A DNA stretch of 64,000 bases from Klebsiella africana (GCF_020526085.1 NZ_CP084874.1:3968001-4032000), one strand, 5' to 3'. Positions 25,061 to 37,236 are shown, numbered from the stretch's first letter. Numbers and translations: made by a program. Notes: generated by a model from the letters alone, not told the origin.

Positions 25061-26839
25061 TCAGGCGCTGAGCGATTCCTCTCTGGCGCTGGCCGCCAGC
25101 TCTTCGCCGGCCAGCTGCAGCTGATACATCTGCCAGTAACGGCCTTTCGCCGCCAGCAGCTGCTGATGGGTGCCCCGCTCAACAGCCTGACCGCGATGCA
25201 GAACCAGGATGGTATCGGCCTCGACAATGGTCGACAGCCGATGAGCGATGACCACCAGAGTGGTATGCTGGCGAACCTTCGCCAGCGCCTGCTGGATCGC
25301 CTGCTCGGTGCCGGAGTCGATGTTGGCCGTCGCCTCATCCAAAATCAGAACCTGCGGGGTGTCCACCAGCACGCGCGCCAGCGCCAGCAGCTGTTTCTGC
25401 CCGACGGAGAGATTATTGCCCTGCTCACCCAGTTGGGTGTACAGACCCTCGCTCATGCTGCGCGCCACCGCCGCCAGCTGTACTGCCTCCAGCGCTTCCC
25501 AGACCTGCGTTTCACTGATGTCCCGACCCAGCGCGACGTTAGCGTAGAAGGTATCTGCCAGCACCACGGGATCCTGCTGCACCATCGCGATGCCCCGACG
25601 CAACGCGCTGTGGCTGAGCGAAGAGAGCGGTCGGCCATCGATGCGGATCTCCCCGTGGGTTAACGGGTAATAGCCCATCATCAGACTGGCGAGGGTACTT
25701 TTTCCGCTGCCGGTATGTCCGACCAGCGCCACGAAACTGCGGGAGGGAATATCCAGCGTGATATCCTGCAGGACCAGGCGGTCTCCCCGGTAGGCAAAGG
25801 AAAGATGGTCAATTTCCACCCGGCCGCTGCCCAGCGGCGCGTCATCCGAACCCCACGCCTGGCGCGGGCGATCCATCAGCTCGAAAACACGTTCGCCGGC
25901 AACCACCGCCTGCTGCAGCATCGACTGCTGGGTGGTCAGCTCGATAAGCGGCTCGTTGAGACGCCCAAGATAGCTGATAAACGCGTACAGGACTCCGACC
26001 TCAATCGTGCCCGCCGCGCTAAAGCCAAACAGCATCAGCAGCCCGCACAGCACCAGCGAGGAAAAAAGGCTCAGCAGCGGGCGCAGCAGAAAACCGTCGA
26101 GGCGTAGCGTCTGCATCCGCGCCAGATAGTGGGCATAGCTGGCCTCGCGCATCCGTTCGCCAAAGCGCGCCTGCTGGCGAAACTGCTGGATCACTCCCAT
26201 GCCGTTGATCACTTCGTTGAAGCCATCGTTGATATCGGCAAGCCAGGCGCGCACCCGCCGCACGATCGGCGTGCTATAGCGCTGATAGATGATCATTACG
26301 ATCAGCACCGCCGGGAAAATCGCGATCGCCACCAGCGCCATCCGCCAGTCGAGACTGAACATCGCCACCAGCATCGCGCCGATCAGCGCTGCGCTGCGCA
26401 GCACCGTCGCCACCACCGTCACGTACAGATCGCGAATCACCTCCGTATCGTTGGTCACCCGTGAGATAAGTTGTCCGACTGGCTGGGTGTCGAACTCGCT
26501 AAGCGGCTGATGCAGGGCGGCATCCATCACGTCGCTGCGCAACTGCTGAACGACGCCGACCGCGGCGCGGTTAAACAACAGCGACTGGTTATAGTGCAGG
26601 AGCGCCGCCAGCAGCTGCAGGCCAATATAGGCTGCCGCCAGGCCTGCCACCAGCTTCAGGGGCAGCGTATGTTTCGCCACCATATTGTCGATAAAATAGC
26701 TGATGAGCAGCGGGCCGCTCACTTCCGCCGCCGCCGCGATCCACATCATCCCCACCGCGATGGCCAGCGGCTTACGCCACGGTGAACCATAGGCCAGCAG
26801 ACGTTTAAGCGTCGGCCAGAGTTCCGTAAAGCTACGCAT
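25061..26839 (-). CDS. mdlB: Multidrug ABC transporter half, MdlB
   Basis: A 592-residue half-transporter: six-helix membrane domain (about residues 20-320) fused to an ATPase. Walker [10 protein letters not shown], a variant signature LSVGQKQ in place of LSGGQ, and Walker [14 protein letters not shown]. coli MdlB has the same variant. Start 26839 (MRSFTELWP) follows GGAGG; longer in-frame versions lie inside mdlA. It overlaps mdlA by 8 bases and should work as a heterodimer with it. Substrates are not established. Confidence 0.95.
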   Translation of the reverse strand: MRSFTELWPTLKRLLAYGSPWRKPLAIAVGMMWIAAAAEVSGPLLISYFIDNMVAKHTLPLKLVAGLAAAYIGLQLLAALLHYNQSLLFNRAAVGVVQQLRSDVMDAALHQPLSEFDTQPVGQLISRVTNDTEVIRDLYVTVVATVLRSAALIGAMLVAMFSLDWRMALVAIAIFPAVLIVMIIYQRYSTPIVRRVRAWLADINDGFNEVINGMGVIQQFRQQARFGERMREASYAHYLARMQTLRLDGFLLRPLLSLFSSLVLCGLLMLFGFSAAGTIEVGVLYAFISYLGRLNEPLIELTTQQSMLQQAVVAGERVFELMDRPRQAWGSDDAPLGSGRVEIDHLSFAYRGDRLVLQDITLDIPSRSFVALVGHTGSGKSTLASLMMGYYPLTHGEIRIDGRPLSSLSHSALRRGIAMVQQDPVVLADTFYANVALGRDISETQVWEALEAVQLAAVARSMSEGLYTQLGEQGNNLSVGQKQLLALARVLVDTPQVLILDEATANIDSGTEQAIQQALAKVRQHTTLVVIAHRLSTIVEADTILVLHRGQAVERGTHQQLLAAKGRYWQMYQLQLAGEELAASAREESLSA

Positions 26840-28604
26840 CCAGGGCCTCCTCTTGCGCCTGCGGAACCTCATCGAGCGCCGCCTCAAGCTGCTGATAACG
26901 ATACATATCGCGATACCAGCCGGGCTGCACGGCCAGCGCCTCATGGCGGCCACGCTGGGCAATATGCCCATGCTGCAGCACCAGAATTTCGCTGGCCTCG
27001 GTGAGCGCCGACAGCCGGTGGGCGCTGATGATCACCGTCCGTCCCTCCCCCCACTGGCGCAGGTTGTGCAGGATCTGGTGCTCGGTGCGGCCATCCACCG
27101 CCGATAAGGCATCGTCGAGGATCAGGATTTCGGCCTCCAGCAGCAGGGCGCGGGCGATAGAGATGCGCTGTTTCTGACCGCCGGAGAGCATCACGCCGCG
27201 CTCGCCCACTTCGGTCTCGTAGCCCTGAGGCAGACGCAGAATGTCGTCATGCACGCTGGCCAGCCGCGCCACCCGCTCAATCTGTTCCGCCGTCGCATCC
27301 GGTTTTCCCAGCGCGATATTATTGGCGACGGTGTCGGAGAATAAAAACGGCGTCTGATTGACTACCGCCAGCCGGGCGCGCCAGCTGTCGAGCTGCAGAC
27401 GCGGCAGCGGCAGATCGTGAAAGCGGATCTCGCCGCTGGTGACGTCAAAATGACGTTGCAGCAGCGCCAGAATGGTGCTTTTGCCGGCGCCCGTCGGCCC
27501 GCAGATGCCCAGCATTTGCCCGGGCTGGAGGGTAAAATTAACCTGCTCCAGCGAAGGTTTGCTCGCCTGCGGATAGATGAAATCGCGAATAGCAACCTGC
27601 AGGACGCCGCGGCCTGCCGGTACTGCCTCGGTCCCGTCGTCCACCGCCGGCGCCTCTTCGAGCATCGTGCGGATACGGCCATAGGCCGCGCTACCGCGCT
27701 CAACAATGTTAAACATCCACGCCAGCGCCAGCATCGGCCAGATCATCAGGCCAAGATACATCACGAAGCTGGTCAGCTGGCCCAGCGTCAGGCTGCCGTG
27801 GATCACCATCCAGCTGCCGCCGCCGATGGCCAGCAGATTAGCCGCCCCGATGGCGATATAGATGGTGGGGTCGAAGCGGGCGTCAATGCGCGCCACGCGC
27901 ATATTTTTTGCGCCGGTATCGGCTGCATCGGCGGCAAACTGCGCCGACTGGCGATCCTCCAGCCCAAACGCCTTGATCATGCGAATGCTGGTCAGGCTCT
28001 CCTGCGTACGATCGTTGAGGCTGGAAAAGGCCGCCTGAGCCACGCGGAAACGTTCGTGAAGCGCGTCGCCGTTGCGTTTAATCGCCAGGGCCATCAGCGG
28101 CATCGGCAGCAGCGCCAGCAGGGTGAGCTGCCAGCTAATCTGCGTCGACATCACAATCAATACCGCACAGCCCATCACCAGGGAGTCCACCAGGGTTAAT
28201 ACCCCTTCGCCAGCGGCAAACACCACCCGGTCCACGTCATTGGTGGCGCGGGCGATCAGATCCCCGGTGCGATGGCGCAAATAGAACGCCGGATGCTGGC
28301 GACTCAGCTGCCGATAAAAATCTTCCCGCAGCTCGACCGCCAACTGATAAGAAGCACCGAACAACAGTACGCGCCAGACATAGCGCAGCAGGTAGACCAT
28401 CACCGCGATCAACACCAGCGCGCCGATCCACATCCACACCTTCTCCGCGGTGTAATGTTGTTGCGTCACGCCATCCACCACAATGCCCACCACCTTCGGC
28501 GGAATAAGCTGCAGGACGGCAATAATGGCCAGCAGGGCAATCGCGCCAAGATAGCGGCGCCACTCCCGGCGGAAGTACCAGCTGAGTTGAGCAAATAATC
28601 GCAA
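26832..28604 (-). CDS. mdlA: Multidrug ABC transporter half, MdlA
   Basis: A 590-residue exporter half with N-terminal membrane domain and C-terminal ATPase. Walker [10 protein letters not shown], signature LSGGQKQ, Walker [13 protein letters not shown]. The start is TTG at 28602-28604, giving [11 protein letters not shown] as in E. coli; no ATG lies nearby and GGATC sits upstream. In this pair the Walker B of MdlA ends in D (LDDA) where MdlB has LDEA, so one ATP site is degenerate, common in heterodimeric exporters. Confidence 0.94.
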   Translation of the reverse strand: MRLFAQLSWYFRREWRRYLGAIALLAIIAVLQLIPPKVVGIVVDGVTQQHYTAEKVWMWIGALVLIAVMVYLLRYVWRVLLFGASYQLAVELREDFYRQLSRQHPAFYLRHRTGDLIARATNDVDRVVFAAGEGVLTLVDSLVMGCAVLIVMSTQISWQLTLLALLPMPLMALAIKRNGDALHERFRVAQAAFSSLNDRTQESLTSIRMIKAFGLEDRQSAQFAADAADTGAKNMRVARIDARFDPTIYIAIGAANLLAIGGGSWMVIHGSLTLGQLTSFVMYLGLMIWPMLALAWMFNIVERGSAAYGRIRTMLEEAPAVDDGTEAVPAGRGVLQVAIRDFIYPQASKPSLEQVNFTLQPGQMLGICGPTGAGKSTILALLQRHFDVTSGEIRFHDLPLPRLQLDSWRARLAVVNQTPFLFSDTVANNIALGKPDATAEQIERVARLASVHDDILRLPQGYETEVGERGVMLSGGQKQRISIARALLLEAEILILDDALSAVDGRTEHQILHNLRQWGEGRTVIISAHRLSALTEASEILVLQHGHIAQRGRHEALAVQPGWYRDMYRYQQLEAALDEVPQAQEEALDA

Positions 28605-28647
28605 GCAGTAAGATCCTGATTTTGTAATGGGTTACGGCACAATACCG

Positions 28648-29106
28648 TTATTCGACAGGCAAGGCGGTGGTATATTTTATCTGTTCCATGGCAAAACTCG
28701 AAGTGACATCTGACAGACCGGGCACACTGTTCACTAAACGTTTATAAAAGTCGTCATAGCGTTTCATATCAGCCACCTGCACCCGTAGCAGGTAGTCATA
28801 CTCACCCGCCATCCGCCAGAAGCCGAGCACTTCCGCCATCTGTGTCACTTCGCTAACGAACTGACAGTACCAGTCGCTGCTGTGATGTTGGGTCTTGATG
28901 AGGACAAACGCCGTCAGCCCCAGCCCCACCTTTTCCGCGTCCAACAGGGCGACGCGCCCACGGAGAATCCCCTCATCTTCGAGCCGTTTCAGGCGTTTCC
29001 AGCAGGGCGTGGTGGTCAGATTAACGGCATCGGCCAGCGCCTGCAAAGAGAGGGTACAATCTTCCTGCAGCAGCGCCAGCAGCTTACGGTCAATTTTATC
29101 TAGCAT
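28648..29106 (-). CDS. decR: Lrp/AsnC-family cysteine-responsive regulator DecR (YbaO)
   Basis: A 152-residue Lrp-type regulator: N-terminal helix-turn-helix (about residues 17-42) and a C-terminal RAM effector domain with [28 protein letters not shown]. In E. coli it activates a cysteine desulfidase operon in response to cysteine. Here it is divergent from a cysteine-synthase-like PLP enzyme, 115 bases away, which is its most likely target. It is followed by mdlA as in E. coli. Confidence 0.93.
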   Translation of the reverse strand: MLDKIDRKLLALLQEDCTLSLQALADAVNLTTTPCWKRLKRLEDEGILRGRVALLDAEKVGLGLTAFVLIKTQHHSSDWYCQFVSEVTQMAEVLGFWRMAGEYDYLLRVQVADMKRYDDFYKRLVNSVPGLSDVTSSFAMEQIKYTTALPVE

Positions 29107-29221
29107 CGGGCATCCTAAGAGAAAATTTTGCTCTCATAATGGTAATCCAAAGATTAAATGGCAACAATTTTCCCTCCCCTTTCCGCTAAGCTAGGCACAA
29201 AATGACAAACAGGAAATCACG

Positions 29222-30274
29222 ATGAATAGCGCCTGGGTTAAACACGCCATTAGCGAAATCAATGCCGACTATCAGCGCTCCGCCGACACGCACCTGATCC
29301 GTCTGGCGCTGCCCGCTTTTCCGGGCATCCACCTGTATCTGAAAGATGAAAGTACTCACCCCACCGGCAGCCTGAAGCATCGCCTGGCGCGGTCGCTGTT
29401 TCTCTATGGCTTGTGCAACGGCTGGATCAAAGAAGGCACGCCAATTATAGAGTCCTCCTCAGGATCAACCGCCGTTTCGGAGGCCTATTTCGCCCGGCTG
29501 CTGGGGTTGCCGTTTATCGCTGTGATGCCTTACTGCACCGCCAAGCGCAAAATCGAACAGATCGAGTTTTACGGCGGACGCTGCCATTTTGTGCAAAGCG
29601 CCTGCGAAATCTACGACGCGTCTGAGACTCTGGCCCGCGAACTGAACGGCCATTATATGGATCAGTTTACCTTTGCCGAGCGGGCCACCGACTGGCGCGG
29701 CAATAACAATATCGCCGACAGTATTTTCCGCCAGATGAGCCATGAGCCGCACCCGCAGCCATCGTGGATCGTCATGAGCGCCGGCACCGGCGGCACCTCG
29801 GCAACCATCGGCCGCTATATTCGCAGCCAGGGTCATGAGACGCAGCTGATGGTCGTTGACCCGCAGAATTCGGTATTCCTTGATTACTGGCAGACCCGCG
29901 ACGCCAGTCTGCGCAGCCCGGTCGGCAGCAAAATTGAAGGCATCGGTCGCCCGCGCGTCGAACCGTCGTTTATTCCTGATGTTGTCGACGAGATGCTGCG
30001 TGTGCCGGATGCGGCGAGCGTAGCCACCGCCCTGTGGCTGGAAACGCAGCTTGGGCGCAAGGTCGGCGCCTCGACCGGCACCAATATGTGGGGTGTATTG
30101 CAGCTGGCCGCGCGGATGCGCGAGGAGGGTCGCACCGGCTCGATAGTGACACTCCTGTGCGACAGCGGCGAGCGTTACCTGGAAAGCTATTACAACCCGC
30201 AGTGGGTGGCGGACAATATCGGCGATATTGCGCCCTGGCAGGCGGAGATCGCCGGTCTGGTCGAAAGGCGATAA
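29222..30274 (+). CDS. PLP-dependent cysteine synthase-family enzyme, probable cysteine desulfhydrase
   Basis: A 350-residue fold-type II PLP enzyme. The Schiff-base lysine is in [11 protein letters not shown], the substrate/phosphate loop is [10 protein letters not shown], and the C-terminal serine lies in [12 protein letters not shown]. It is similar in type to CysK/CysM but not to either closely. A divergent gene of this kind next to the YbaO-type regulator is the arrangement described in Pantoea ananatis for the cysteine-inducible desulfhydrase CcdA, so degradation of excess cysteine to pyruvate, ammonia and sulfide is the likely role. E. coli K-12 lacks this gene here. Substrate is inferred. 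Confidence 0.85.
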   Translation: MNSAWVKHAISEINADYQRSADTHLIRLALPAFPGIHLYLKDESTHPTGSLKHRLARSLFLYGLCNGWIKEGTPIIESSSGSTAVSEAYFARLLGLPFIAVMPYCTAKRKIEQIEFYGGRCHFVQSACEIYDASETLARELNGHYMDQFTFAERATDWRGNNNIADSIFRQMSHEPHPQPSWIVMSAGTGGTSATIGRYIRSQGHETQLMVVDPQNSVFLDYWQTRDASLRSPVGSKIEGIGRPRVEPSFIPDVVDEMLRVPDAASVATALWLETQLGRKVGASTGTNMWGVLQLAARMREEGRTGSIVTLLCDSGERYLESYYNPQWVADNIGDIAPWQAEIAGLVERR

Positions 30275-30302
30275 AAAAAGCCAGATAGAAGACTATCTGG
30301 CT
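30273..30302. terminator. Terminator between the desulfhydrase gene and cof
   Basis: AGCCAGATAG / CTATCTGGCT, a perfect 10-base-pair stem with AAGA loop; a seven-base T tract follows on the minus strand, ending cof. Confidence 0.88.
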
Positions 30303-30318
30303 TGCTGGAAGGGTCTCT

Positions 30319-31137
30319 CTATTCGGGGGAATAAGGAAGATCAGGATTATCCAGCCAATGTGTTAAAAAGTGGGAGACTGCCTGATTCCGGCAGTCGCCA
30401 ATTACCGGCAGATGCGGCAGCTCAGCTTTCAGCTGCGGCATCGCGTTGCCCATGATGAACCCCCGCCCAACGCTGCCCAGCATCTCGCGGTCGTTCATCG
30501 CATCGCCGAAAGCCATGCACTCCTGCAGGGTGAAGCCTAAATGCTGGCTGAGTACCGCCAGCGCCGCGCCTTTATTGCAGCCAACCGGCAGCACCTCCAG
30601 ACAGTCCATCGCCGAGAAGCAGAGAAATGCGCGATCGCCGAGCGTCTCATTCAGCTGGATCCGCAGACGGCGCAAATCGTCATGATCGCCGCAGAAACAG
30701 ATCTTGGTGACATGCTGCGCCGACAGGCGCTTCAGATCGCACAGTTGATAGTGAAAGCCGCTGAAGACATGCGCTTGCAATAATTCAGGCCTTGCCTGGC
30801 CGGTGAACCAGCCGCCATCGTTAAAGACGTGCATGCTGGCCTGGGTATCCCATTTGCTGTGTAGCACCGTTTCCGCCGCCTCGGGAGCGAGATCCTGGCG
30901 ATAAAGCTCGTCCCCTTCCAGCGAATGGATGCGCGTCCCATTGCCGGTGATCAAAAATGCATCAAGGGAAAATTCGCCAATCACATGGTGCATCTCCAGC
31001 ACATGGCGGCCGGTGGCGAAGGTCAAGGTGATATCGCGCTCACGCAGCCGTTTCAGCGCGGAAAGCGTCTTTTCTCCAAGACGATGGTCCGGCATCAGCA
31101 GGGTGCCGTCCATATCAAATGCCGCCAGTTTTGCCAT
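30319..31137 (-). CDS. cof: HAD phosphatase Cof (HMP-PP phosphatase)
   Basis: A 272-residue Cof-type HAD hydrolase, same length as E. coli Cof. The nucleophile motif is DMDGTLL near the start and the metal site [10 protein letters not shown] near residue 215. It dephosphorylates HMP-pyrophosphate, a thiamin precursor, and some sugar phosphates. The start at 31137 ([11 protein letters not shown]) is preferred to longer frames that precede the HAD motif. Confidence 0.95.
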   Translation of the reverse strand: MAKLAAFDMDGTLLMPDHRLGEKTLSALKRLRERDITLTFATGRHVLEMHHVIGEFSLDAFLITGNGTRIHSLEGDELYRQDLAPEAAETVLHSKWDTQASMHVFNDGGWFTGQARPELLQAHVFSGFHYQLCDLKRLSAQHVTKICFCGDHDDLRRLRIQLNETLGDRAFLCFSAMDCLEVLPVGCNKGAALAVLSQHLGFTLQECMAFGDAMNDREMLGSVGRGFIMGNAMPQLKAELPHLPVIGDCRNQAVSHFLTHWLDNPDLPYSPE

Positions 31138-31264
31138 GGTATATTCCCCGATGTGTGATGGACTTCGCTTGTGTTGCAGTATCACCTGGGATATACGGAA
31201 GTAATAGTGAATAGATATTATTAATTGTTCCGGGTTTACAGCGGCCCGGTGGATGACGGCCCCC

Positions 31265-32965
31265 ATGCGACTCTTACACCGTTTAAATCAGTACCAGCGA
31301 TTGTGGCAACCCTCAGCCGGGGCGCCACAGCAGGTCACCGTCGGCGAACTGGCGGAGCGCTGTTTTTGCAGCGAGCGCCACGTCCGCACTCTGCTGCGTC
31401 AGGCGCAGGAGGCCGGGTGGCTAAGCTGGCAGGCCAGCTCCGGGCGCGGCAAACGCGGACAGCTCTCATTTCACAAAACCCCGGACAGTCTGCGCAACGA
31501 GATGATGGAGCAGGCGCTGAGCAAAGGCCAGCAACAGAATGCGCTGGAGCTAGCGCAACTGGCCCCGGTGGAGCTGAAAGCCCTGCTCCATCCTTTCCTC
31601 GGCGGTCAGTGGCAAAACAATACCCCGACGCTGCGTATTCCTTACTATCGCCCGCTGGAGCCGCTGCGCCCCGGCTTTCTGCCCGGACGCGCCGAGCAGC
31701 ATCTGGCCGGGCAGATCTATGCCGGGCTGACGCGCTTCGACGAAGGCGACAATATGCCGATCGGCGATCTGGCGCACCACTGGCAGGTCTCCCCGGACGG
31801 TCTGCGCTGGCATTTTTATATTCGCTCCACGCTGTACTGGCACAATGGCGATGCGGTGGAAACCGCGCAGTTGCGACAGCGGTTACAGCTGCTGCTTGAG
31901 CTGCCCGCCTTACGGACCCTCTTCGCCAGCATCAGCCATATCGATGTCACTCACGCCCAGTGTCTAACCATCACGCTGCATCATCCTGATTACTGGCTGC
32001 CGTTCCGCCTGGCCAGCTACTGCAGCGTGCTGGCGCATCCTGACGATCCGGCCATCGGCTGCGGGCCGTTCCGCCTGAAGCGGTTTAGCCCGGAACTCGT
32101 CCGGCTGGAAAACCATCCCCGCTACCACCTCCAGCATCCGCTGATCCAGGCGGTAGAGTACTGGATCACCCCTCAGCTTTTCGACCGCGATCTCGGCACC
32201 AGTTGCCGCCATCCGGTGCAGATCACCATCGGCGATCGCGAAGATCTGCATAATCTGCGCCAGGTCAGCAACAGCATCAGCCTTGGCTTCTGCTATTTGA
32301 CCCTGCGCCACAGCCCTCGGCTTAGCAAAGCGCAGGCCCAGCGGCTGGTGTCGATAATCCATCACTCGTCGCTACTGGATACGCTGCCACTGGACGAGGA
32401 CCTGATTACGCCAAGCCATGAAGTGCTGCCGGGATGGTCTATCCCGCAGGGACCGGCAAACAACGCGGTACCGCTGCCGGCCAGGCTCACCCTGCTCTAT
32501 CATCTGCCGGTCGAGCTACATGCGATGGCCGAACAGCTGAGGCAACGTCTGGCTCTGCTGGGCTGCGAGTTGACGCTCCTGTTTCACGACGCTAAAAACT
32601 GGGAAGGCTGCCAGCACCTGGGGCAGGTCGACCTGATGATGGGTGACCGTCTGATCGGCGAAGCGCCGGAGTACGCCCTGGAACAGTGGCTGCGCTGCGA
32701 TATGCTGTGGCCTAATTTGCTGACCGGGGCGCAATATGCTCATCTGCAGGCGACATTAGACGCGGTGCAGTCTCAGCCCGACGCCCGCAGCCGCAACGAT
32801 GCGTTGCGCAACGTATTTAACAACCTGATGGAAGACGCCATCATGACGCCGCTGTTCAAGTATAACTATCGGATCAGCGCGCCACCGGGGGTCAATGGCC
32901 TGCGCCTCAACGCCCGGGGCTGGTTCGACTTCGCCAGCGCCTGGCTGCCGGCCTCGTCGACGTGA
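31265..32965 (+). CDS. ybaE: SgrR-family regulator YbaE
   Basis: A 566-residue protein with an N-terminal winged helix ([21 protein letters not shown]) and a large periplasmic-binding-protein family 5 domain, the SgrR layout. Closely similar to E. coli YbaE. Start ATG 31265 ([11 protein letters not shown]) is preferred; the in-frame ATG at 31253 abuts its GGTGG. It is divergent from cof. Regulon unknown. Confidence 0.92.
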   Translation: MRLLHRLNQYQRLWQPSAGAPQQVTVGELAERCFCSERHVRTLLRQAQEAGWLSWQASSGRGKRGQLSFHKTPDSLRNEMMEQALSKGQQQNALELAQLAPVELKALLHPFLGGQWQNNTPTLRIPYYRPLEPLRPGFLPGRAEQHLAGQIYAGLTRFDEGDNMPIGDLAHHWQVSPDGLRWHFYIRSTLYWHNGDAVETAQLRQRLQLLLELPALRTLFASISHIDVTHAQCLTITLHHPDYWLPFRLASYCSVLAHPDDPAIGCGPFRLKRFSPELVRLENHPRYHLQHPLIQAVEYWITPQLFDRDLGTSCRHPVQITIGDREDLHNLRQVSNSISLGFCYLTLRHSPRLSKAQAQRLVSIIHHSSLLDTLPLDEDLITPSHEVLPGWSIPQGPANNAVPLPARLTLLYHLPVELHAMAEQLRQRLALLGCELTLLFHDAKNWEGCQHLGQVDLMMGDRLIGEAPEYALEQWLRCDMLWPNLLTGAQYAHLQATLDAVQSQPDARSRNDALRNVFNNLMEDAIMTPLFKYNYRISAPPGVNGLRLNARGWFDFASAWLPASST

Positions 32966-33031
32966 GAGAGCTGGTGATGGCGGGCGTCTGGCGCTACCAT
33001 ATCGCCTTTATTCATTTAGTCAGGAATTGCC

Positions 33032-33733
33032 ATGAAACGCGCCGTAGTTGTCTTCAGCGGAGGACAAGATTCAACCACCTGTCTGGTGCAGGCTCTGCAA
33101 CAGTATGATGAAGTGCATTGCGTCACTTTTGATTATGGCCAACGCCACCGCGCGGAAATCGACGTTGCGCGCGAACTCGCCCTGAAACTGGGCGCCGTCG
33201 CGCATAAAGTGCTGGACGTCACTCTGCTCAACGAACTGGCAGTCAGCAGCCTGACCCGCGATAACATTCCGGTACCGGACTATCAGCCTGATGCCGAGGG
33301 CATTCCCAACACCTTTGTCCCCGGGCGCAATATTCTGTTTTTAACCCTGACGGCAATCTACGCCTATCAGGTAAAGGCCGAAGCCATCATCACCGGCGTG
33401 TGCGAGACCGACTTCTCCGGCTACCCGGACTGCCGTGATGAGTTTGTCAAAGCGCTGCACCACGCCGTCAGCCTGGGTATGGCGAAAGACATTCGCTTTG
33501 AGACGCCGCTGATGTGGCTGAATAAAGCCGAGACCTGGGCGCTCGCCGACTACTGGGGTCAGCTGGATCTGGTGCGCCAGGAAACCCTCACCTGCTACAA
33601 CGGCATTAAGGGCGATGGCTGTGGCCAGTGTGCCGCCTGTAACCTGCGCGCAAACGGACTCAATCAGTACCTGGGCGATAAGGTCGGCGTAATGGCGGTG
33701 ATGAAGCAAAAAACCGGGCTGGCACAGGCATAG
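33032..33733 (+). CDS. queC: 7-cyano-7-deazaguanine synthase
   Basis: A 233-residue PP-loop enzyme. The ATP motif SGGQDS is at residues 9-14, and the zinc cluster is CGQCAAC near the C-terminus. It converts 7-carboxy-7-deazaguanine to preQ0 with ATP and ammonia on the queuosine route. No preQ1 riboswitch was seen in the 66 bases before it. Confidence 0.97.
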   Translation: MKRAVVVFSGGQDSTTCLVQALQQYDEVHCVTFDYGQRHRAEIDVARELALKLGAVAHKVLDVTLLNELAVSSLTRDNIPVPDYQPDAEGIPNTFVPGRNILFLTLTAIYAYQVKAEAIITGVCETDFSGYPDCRDEFVKALHHAVSLGMAKDIRFETPLMWLNKAETWALADYWGQLDLVRQETLTCYNGIKGDGCGQCAACNLRANGLNQYLGDKVGVMAVMKQKTGLAQA

Positions 33734-33734
33734 C

Positions 33735-33804
33735 CTCCGGGGAGCGATTTACCGGAGCTTTGACTCAAATTCCCCGGTGGCGCTACGCTTACCGGGGCTA
33801 CGGG
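33735..33804. repeat. Hairpins after queC, including a REP-like element
   Basis: CTCCGG / CCGGAG (33735-33757) is a possible queC terminator. CCCCGGTGGCGCTACGCTTACCGGGGCTACGGG-type sequence at 33772-33804 has the shape of an enterobacterial REP (stem CCCCGGT / ACCGGGG with a GGCGCTACGC interior). Single copy in this window, between convergent queC and fadM. Confidence 0.7.
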
Positions 33805-33844
33805 TTCATCACCTGCCGTGGGCCCGTCACTCGCACGGCGGTTG

Positions 33845-34246
33845 TCAGCGCAAGTTCATCTGGTCAAGTTTCTCGCGCAGTTCCCCCTCCAGCGGCAGCG
33901 CCTTCTGGGTTTTTAAATCGATACAGACGAAGGTAATCAGCGCATCGGCCACCACTTCGCCATTGGGGTTGAGGGTGACCACCTGGCTGAGGGTACCGCT
34001 TTTGCCGTTGAGTTGCTCCAGTTTGCTACTCACCGTCAGTACATCACCTAAAACCGCTGGACGACGGTAATTAATATTGATGTTCACCACCACAAAGGCG
34101 ATGTTTTTCTCCATCATCCACTGAAACGCGGGGCTGTTCTCCAGGCCATCCCAGCGCGCCTCCTCAAGGAACTCCAGATAGCGTGCGTTGTTCACATGCT
34201 GATAGACGTCCAGATGATAGCCACGAACTTTAATTTGTGTCTGCAT
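33845..34246 (-). CDS. fadM: Long-chain acyl-CoA thioesterase FadM
   Basis: A 133-residue hot-dog thioesterase (YbaW; 132 in E. coli) with the 4HBT-type active-site sequence HLDVYQHVNNARYLEFLEEA. It clears acyl-CoA intermediates of beta-oxidation in E. coli, under FadR. Convergent with queC. Confidence 0.95.
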   Translation of the reverse strand: MQTQIKVRGYHLDVYQHVNNARYLEFLEEARWDGLENSPAFQWMMEKNIAFVVVNININYRRPAVLGDVLTVSSKLEQLNGKSGTLSQVVTLNPNGEVVADALITFVCIDLKTQKALPLEGELREKLDQMNLR

Positions 34247-34357
34247 AGCACCAATGCCTTTCTGTTATTGTTGTTTATCAGGTAAGAGGTCACACCACTT
34301 GATGCAACCTCTTTATCCTGGCAAAAATTCACCGCTGTGCAAGCGCTGGCATAAAAT

Positions 34358-34768
<411 letters not shown>

Positions 34769-34807
34769 TCAGTGCGGATGGTCGACAAAAGGCAAATCAC
34801 AGAAATG

Positions 34808-34830
34808 GAAAGGGCCGCGAAAGCGGCCCT
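34808..34830 (-). terminator. Terminator of ppiD
   Basis: GGGCCGC / GCGGCCC stem, GAAA loop, then a short CTTTCC tract on the minus strand. Confidence 0.7.
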
Positions 34831-34874
34831 TGAGGATTACATCGTGTTGCTCATTTTTGCGAGACGACGCGAAA

Positions 34875-36749
34875 TTACTGCTGCTGGTCGATGCTGTCGC
34901 CGAGCTTAATTTTCGCTGCCTTGCGCAGGTTGCTCATCAGCGCTTCGAAAGCGATTTGGGCATTGTTCTGGGTAATCCCCTGAACCATGGCCTTCTTCTG
35001 CTCTTCCGGCATGTTGCCTGCTTTCACTTCATCCAGCGCCACCAGCACCACATCGCCTTGCATATTGCTGCCAACGCCGTAGACCGGTTTGCCCTGCTGC
35101 GGCAACGGCAGAGTGAATGCCAGCTGGCTCAGCGGATCCTGGCCGGTACGGGAGAGCGTCTGCGGCGCGCCAAAGCTCAGGCCAGCCGCCTTCATCGCGT
35201 CATCGCCTTTGCCGTCTTTCAGCGCCGCCAGCAGCTTGTCTGCATCCAGTTTCGCCTGCTGTTCCGCTTTATTGTGCTTAACCATATCGCTGACCTGCGC
35301 CTTCACTTCGGCCAGCGGTTTCACCGCCTCGGCTTTGTGCTCGCTGATACGCAGAACAAATGCGCGATCGCCGTCAACGGTAATGATGTCGGAGTTGCTG
35401 CCCGGTGCGCCGTTCTCACCCACCAGACCGCCGTTGAAGATAGCGTCAGCGACCGGTTTAAAGTTCAGCTCTTCCGGCAGGTTATCGCGACCAAACCAGC
35501 CGGTTTCTACGACCTTCAGCCCGGCAACCTGCGCCGCGCCCGCCAGCGATTCATTATCGTTGCTGGCCGCATCGCTCACCTTCTGCTGCAGCGCGTAGTA
35601 AGCATCCAGCGCTTTTTCCTGCTTCACTTTCGCCGCAATGTCATTGCGCACGTCAGCCAGCGGCTTCACCTGCGCCGGCTGGACGTCATCCAGACGGGCC
35701 ACCAGGAAGCCAACCGAGGATTTAATCACGCCGGAGAGCTGACCTTTCTCTTTCAGCCCGGCGTTTTTCAGCTCTGGCACGGTAGAGGCATCTTCCATCC
35801 ACCCCATATCACCGCCGTTGCGGGCAGAGATAATATCGGTCGATTTTTCTTTCGCCAGCGTGGCGAAATCTGCCCCTTTTTGCAGCTCAGCCAGCACCGC
35901 TTTCGCATCGGCTTCGGTTTTGGTCTGAATCACGCTGTAGCGGTTGCGCTGCGGCTGAGTGAACTGATCCTTGTGCTGATCATACCAGGACTGAATCTCT
36001 TCGTCAGAGGCACTTTCCTGCATGCTGGCGGCATCCATTTTGATATAGCTGACGCGGAACTGCTCCGGCGCCATAAAACGGGCCTGATTCTGCTGCCAGA
36101 AGGCGTTGATTTCCTCATCGCTGGCGGTCTGTTTTGCCGCCAGGGCGTTTACGTTGATGGTCGCTTCGCGCACTACCCGCTGCTGAGATACCAGCGACGC
36201 CAGCTGATCGGACTCGCCCGGCAGCATGAAGTCGGTACCGGCAATGGCGTTAATCAGTTGCTGCGTGGTCAGCTGGTTACGCAGCGCCTGGGCGTACTGA
36301 TCGGTGGTCATCCCCATCTGGGCGACAATGCCGCTGAAACGCTGGTTGTCGAACTTACCGTCCGTCTGGAACGCCTGGGTCTGGAAGATGGCCTGCTTCA
36401 CCTGCTCATCGCTGATGCTGAGGCCCAGCTCGCGGGCATACTGATCCAGAAGCGATTCATCGATCAGGCGGTTCAGCACCTGCTGGCGCATAGTCTTCAT
36501 GTAGTTTTCGTTCGCCGCCAGCTCGGAGAACTGGTCGCCAAGCTGCTGCTGCATACGGTTACGTTCGCTGGCGACGGCGTTTTCAAACTGCCCACGACCA
36601 ATCTCCTGGCCGTTCACTTTTGCGGCATAGTTTTTGCCACCGCCAATCAGGTAACCACTCACCCCGGTCAAAATGAACGAGACGATAATGATACCGAAAA
36701 TAATCTTGAGCACGACGCTGTTGGCGGCCGTGCGTAGGTTGTCCATCAT
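34875..36749 (-). CDS. ppiD: Periplasmic chaperone PpiD
   Basis: A 624-residue inner-membrane-anchored chaperone: N-terminal helix (VVLKIIFGIIIVSFILTGV), SurA-like N-domain, an inactive parvulin domain around 260-360 (KEKSTDIISARNGGDMGW) and a second parvulin-like region. It assists proteins leaving the SecYEG channel. The start MMDNLRTAANS equals the E. coli start; the two ATGs at 36746 and 36749 are alternatives. Confidence 0.96.
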   Translation of the reverse strand: MMDNLRTAANSVVLKIIFGIIIVSFILTGVSGYLIGGGKNYAAKVNGQEIGRGQFENAVASERNRMQQQLGDQFSELAANENYMKTMRQQVLNRLIDESLLDQYARELGLSISDEQVKQAIFQTQAFQTDGKFDNQRFSGIVAQMGMTTDQYAQALRNQLTTQQLINAIAGTDFMLPGESDQLASLVSQQRVVREATINVNALAAKQTASDEEINAFWQQNQARFMAPEQFRVSYIKMDAASMQESASDEEIQSWYDQHKDQFTQPQRNRYSVIQTKTEADAKAVLAELQKGADFATLAKEKSTDIISARNGGDMGWMEDASTVPELKNAGLKEKGQLSGVIKSSVGFLVARLDDVQPAQVKPLADVRNDIAAKVKQEKALDAYYALQQKVSDAASNDNESLAGAAQVAGLKVVETGWFGRDNLPEELNFKPVADAIFNGGLVGENGAPGSNSDIITVDGDRAFVLRISEHKAEAVKPLAEVKAQVSDMVKHNKAEQQAKLDADKLLAALKDGKGDDAMKAAGLSFGAPQTLSRTGQDPLSQLAFTLPLPQQGKPVYGVGSNMQGDVVLVALDEVKAGNMPEEQKKAMVQGITQNNAQIAFEALMSNLRKAAKIKLGDSIDQQQ

Positions 36750-36901
36750 GGTGTAACAACGCTCCGCTGTAGATGACTTTAGCTCGCGCAGCATAGCACG
36801 TGATGGCCGCCGCGCGTGAGGACGTATTTTGACAAGAAAACAGGGTGATTGTCAGCCCACAAGTGGCGATAAACACACATAAAGTGGTCTGAAAAGGCAA
36901 T

Positions 36902-36927
36902 AAAAAAGGCACATCTCACGATGCGCC
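36902..36927 (-). terminator. Terminator of hupB
   Basis: Minus-strand stem GGCGCATC / GATGTGCC (one G-U pair) with a GTGA loop and six T residues. Confidence 0.85.
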
Positions 36928-36963
36928 CTTGTACTTCGTCACATTCCCTGACGGGAAAGCCGA

Positions 36964-37236
36964 TCAGTTCACCGCGTCTTTCAGCGCTTTACCAGCACGG
37001 AAGCCCGGTACTTTTGCGGCAGCGATAGTAATTTCTTTACCTGTTTGTGGGTTGCGACCAGTACGGGCGGCACGTTCTTTAACAGCAAAGGTACCAAAAC
37101 CTACCAGCGCAACGTCATCCCCGGCCTGCAGAGATTCAGTAACAGAAGCGATTAAAGCATCTAACGCACGTCCAGCTGCAGCTTTAGAAATGTCCGCACC
37201 CGCAGCAATTTTGTCAATCAGTTGAGATTTATTCAC
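36964..37236 (-). CDS. hupB: DNA-binding protein HU-beta
   Basis: A 90-residue HU protein. The DNA-bending arm contains [10 protein letters not shown] and the proline at its tip; the dimer core [18 protein letters not shown] is intact. Nucleoid protein acting as a dimer with itself or HU-alpha. It follows lon as in E. coli. Confidence 0.98.
   Translation of the reverse strand: MNKSQLIDKIAAGADISKAAAGRALDALIASVTESLQAGDDVALVGFGTFAVKERAARTGRNPQTGKEITIAAAKVPGFRAGKALKDAVN

Noticed and set aside
34830..36737. 635-residue open frame on the plus strand
   Set aside because: Antisense of ppiD without promoter, ribosome site or domain.
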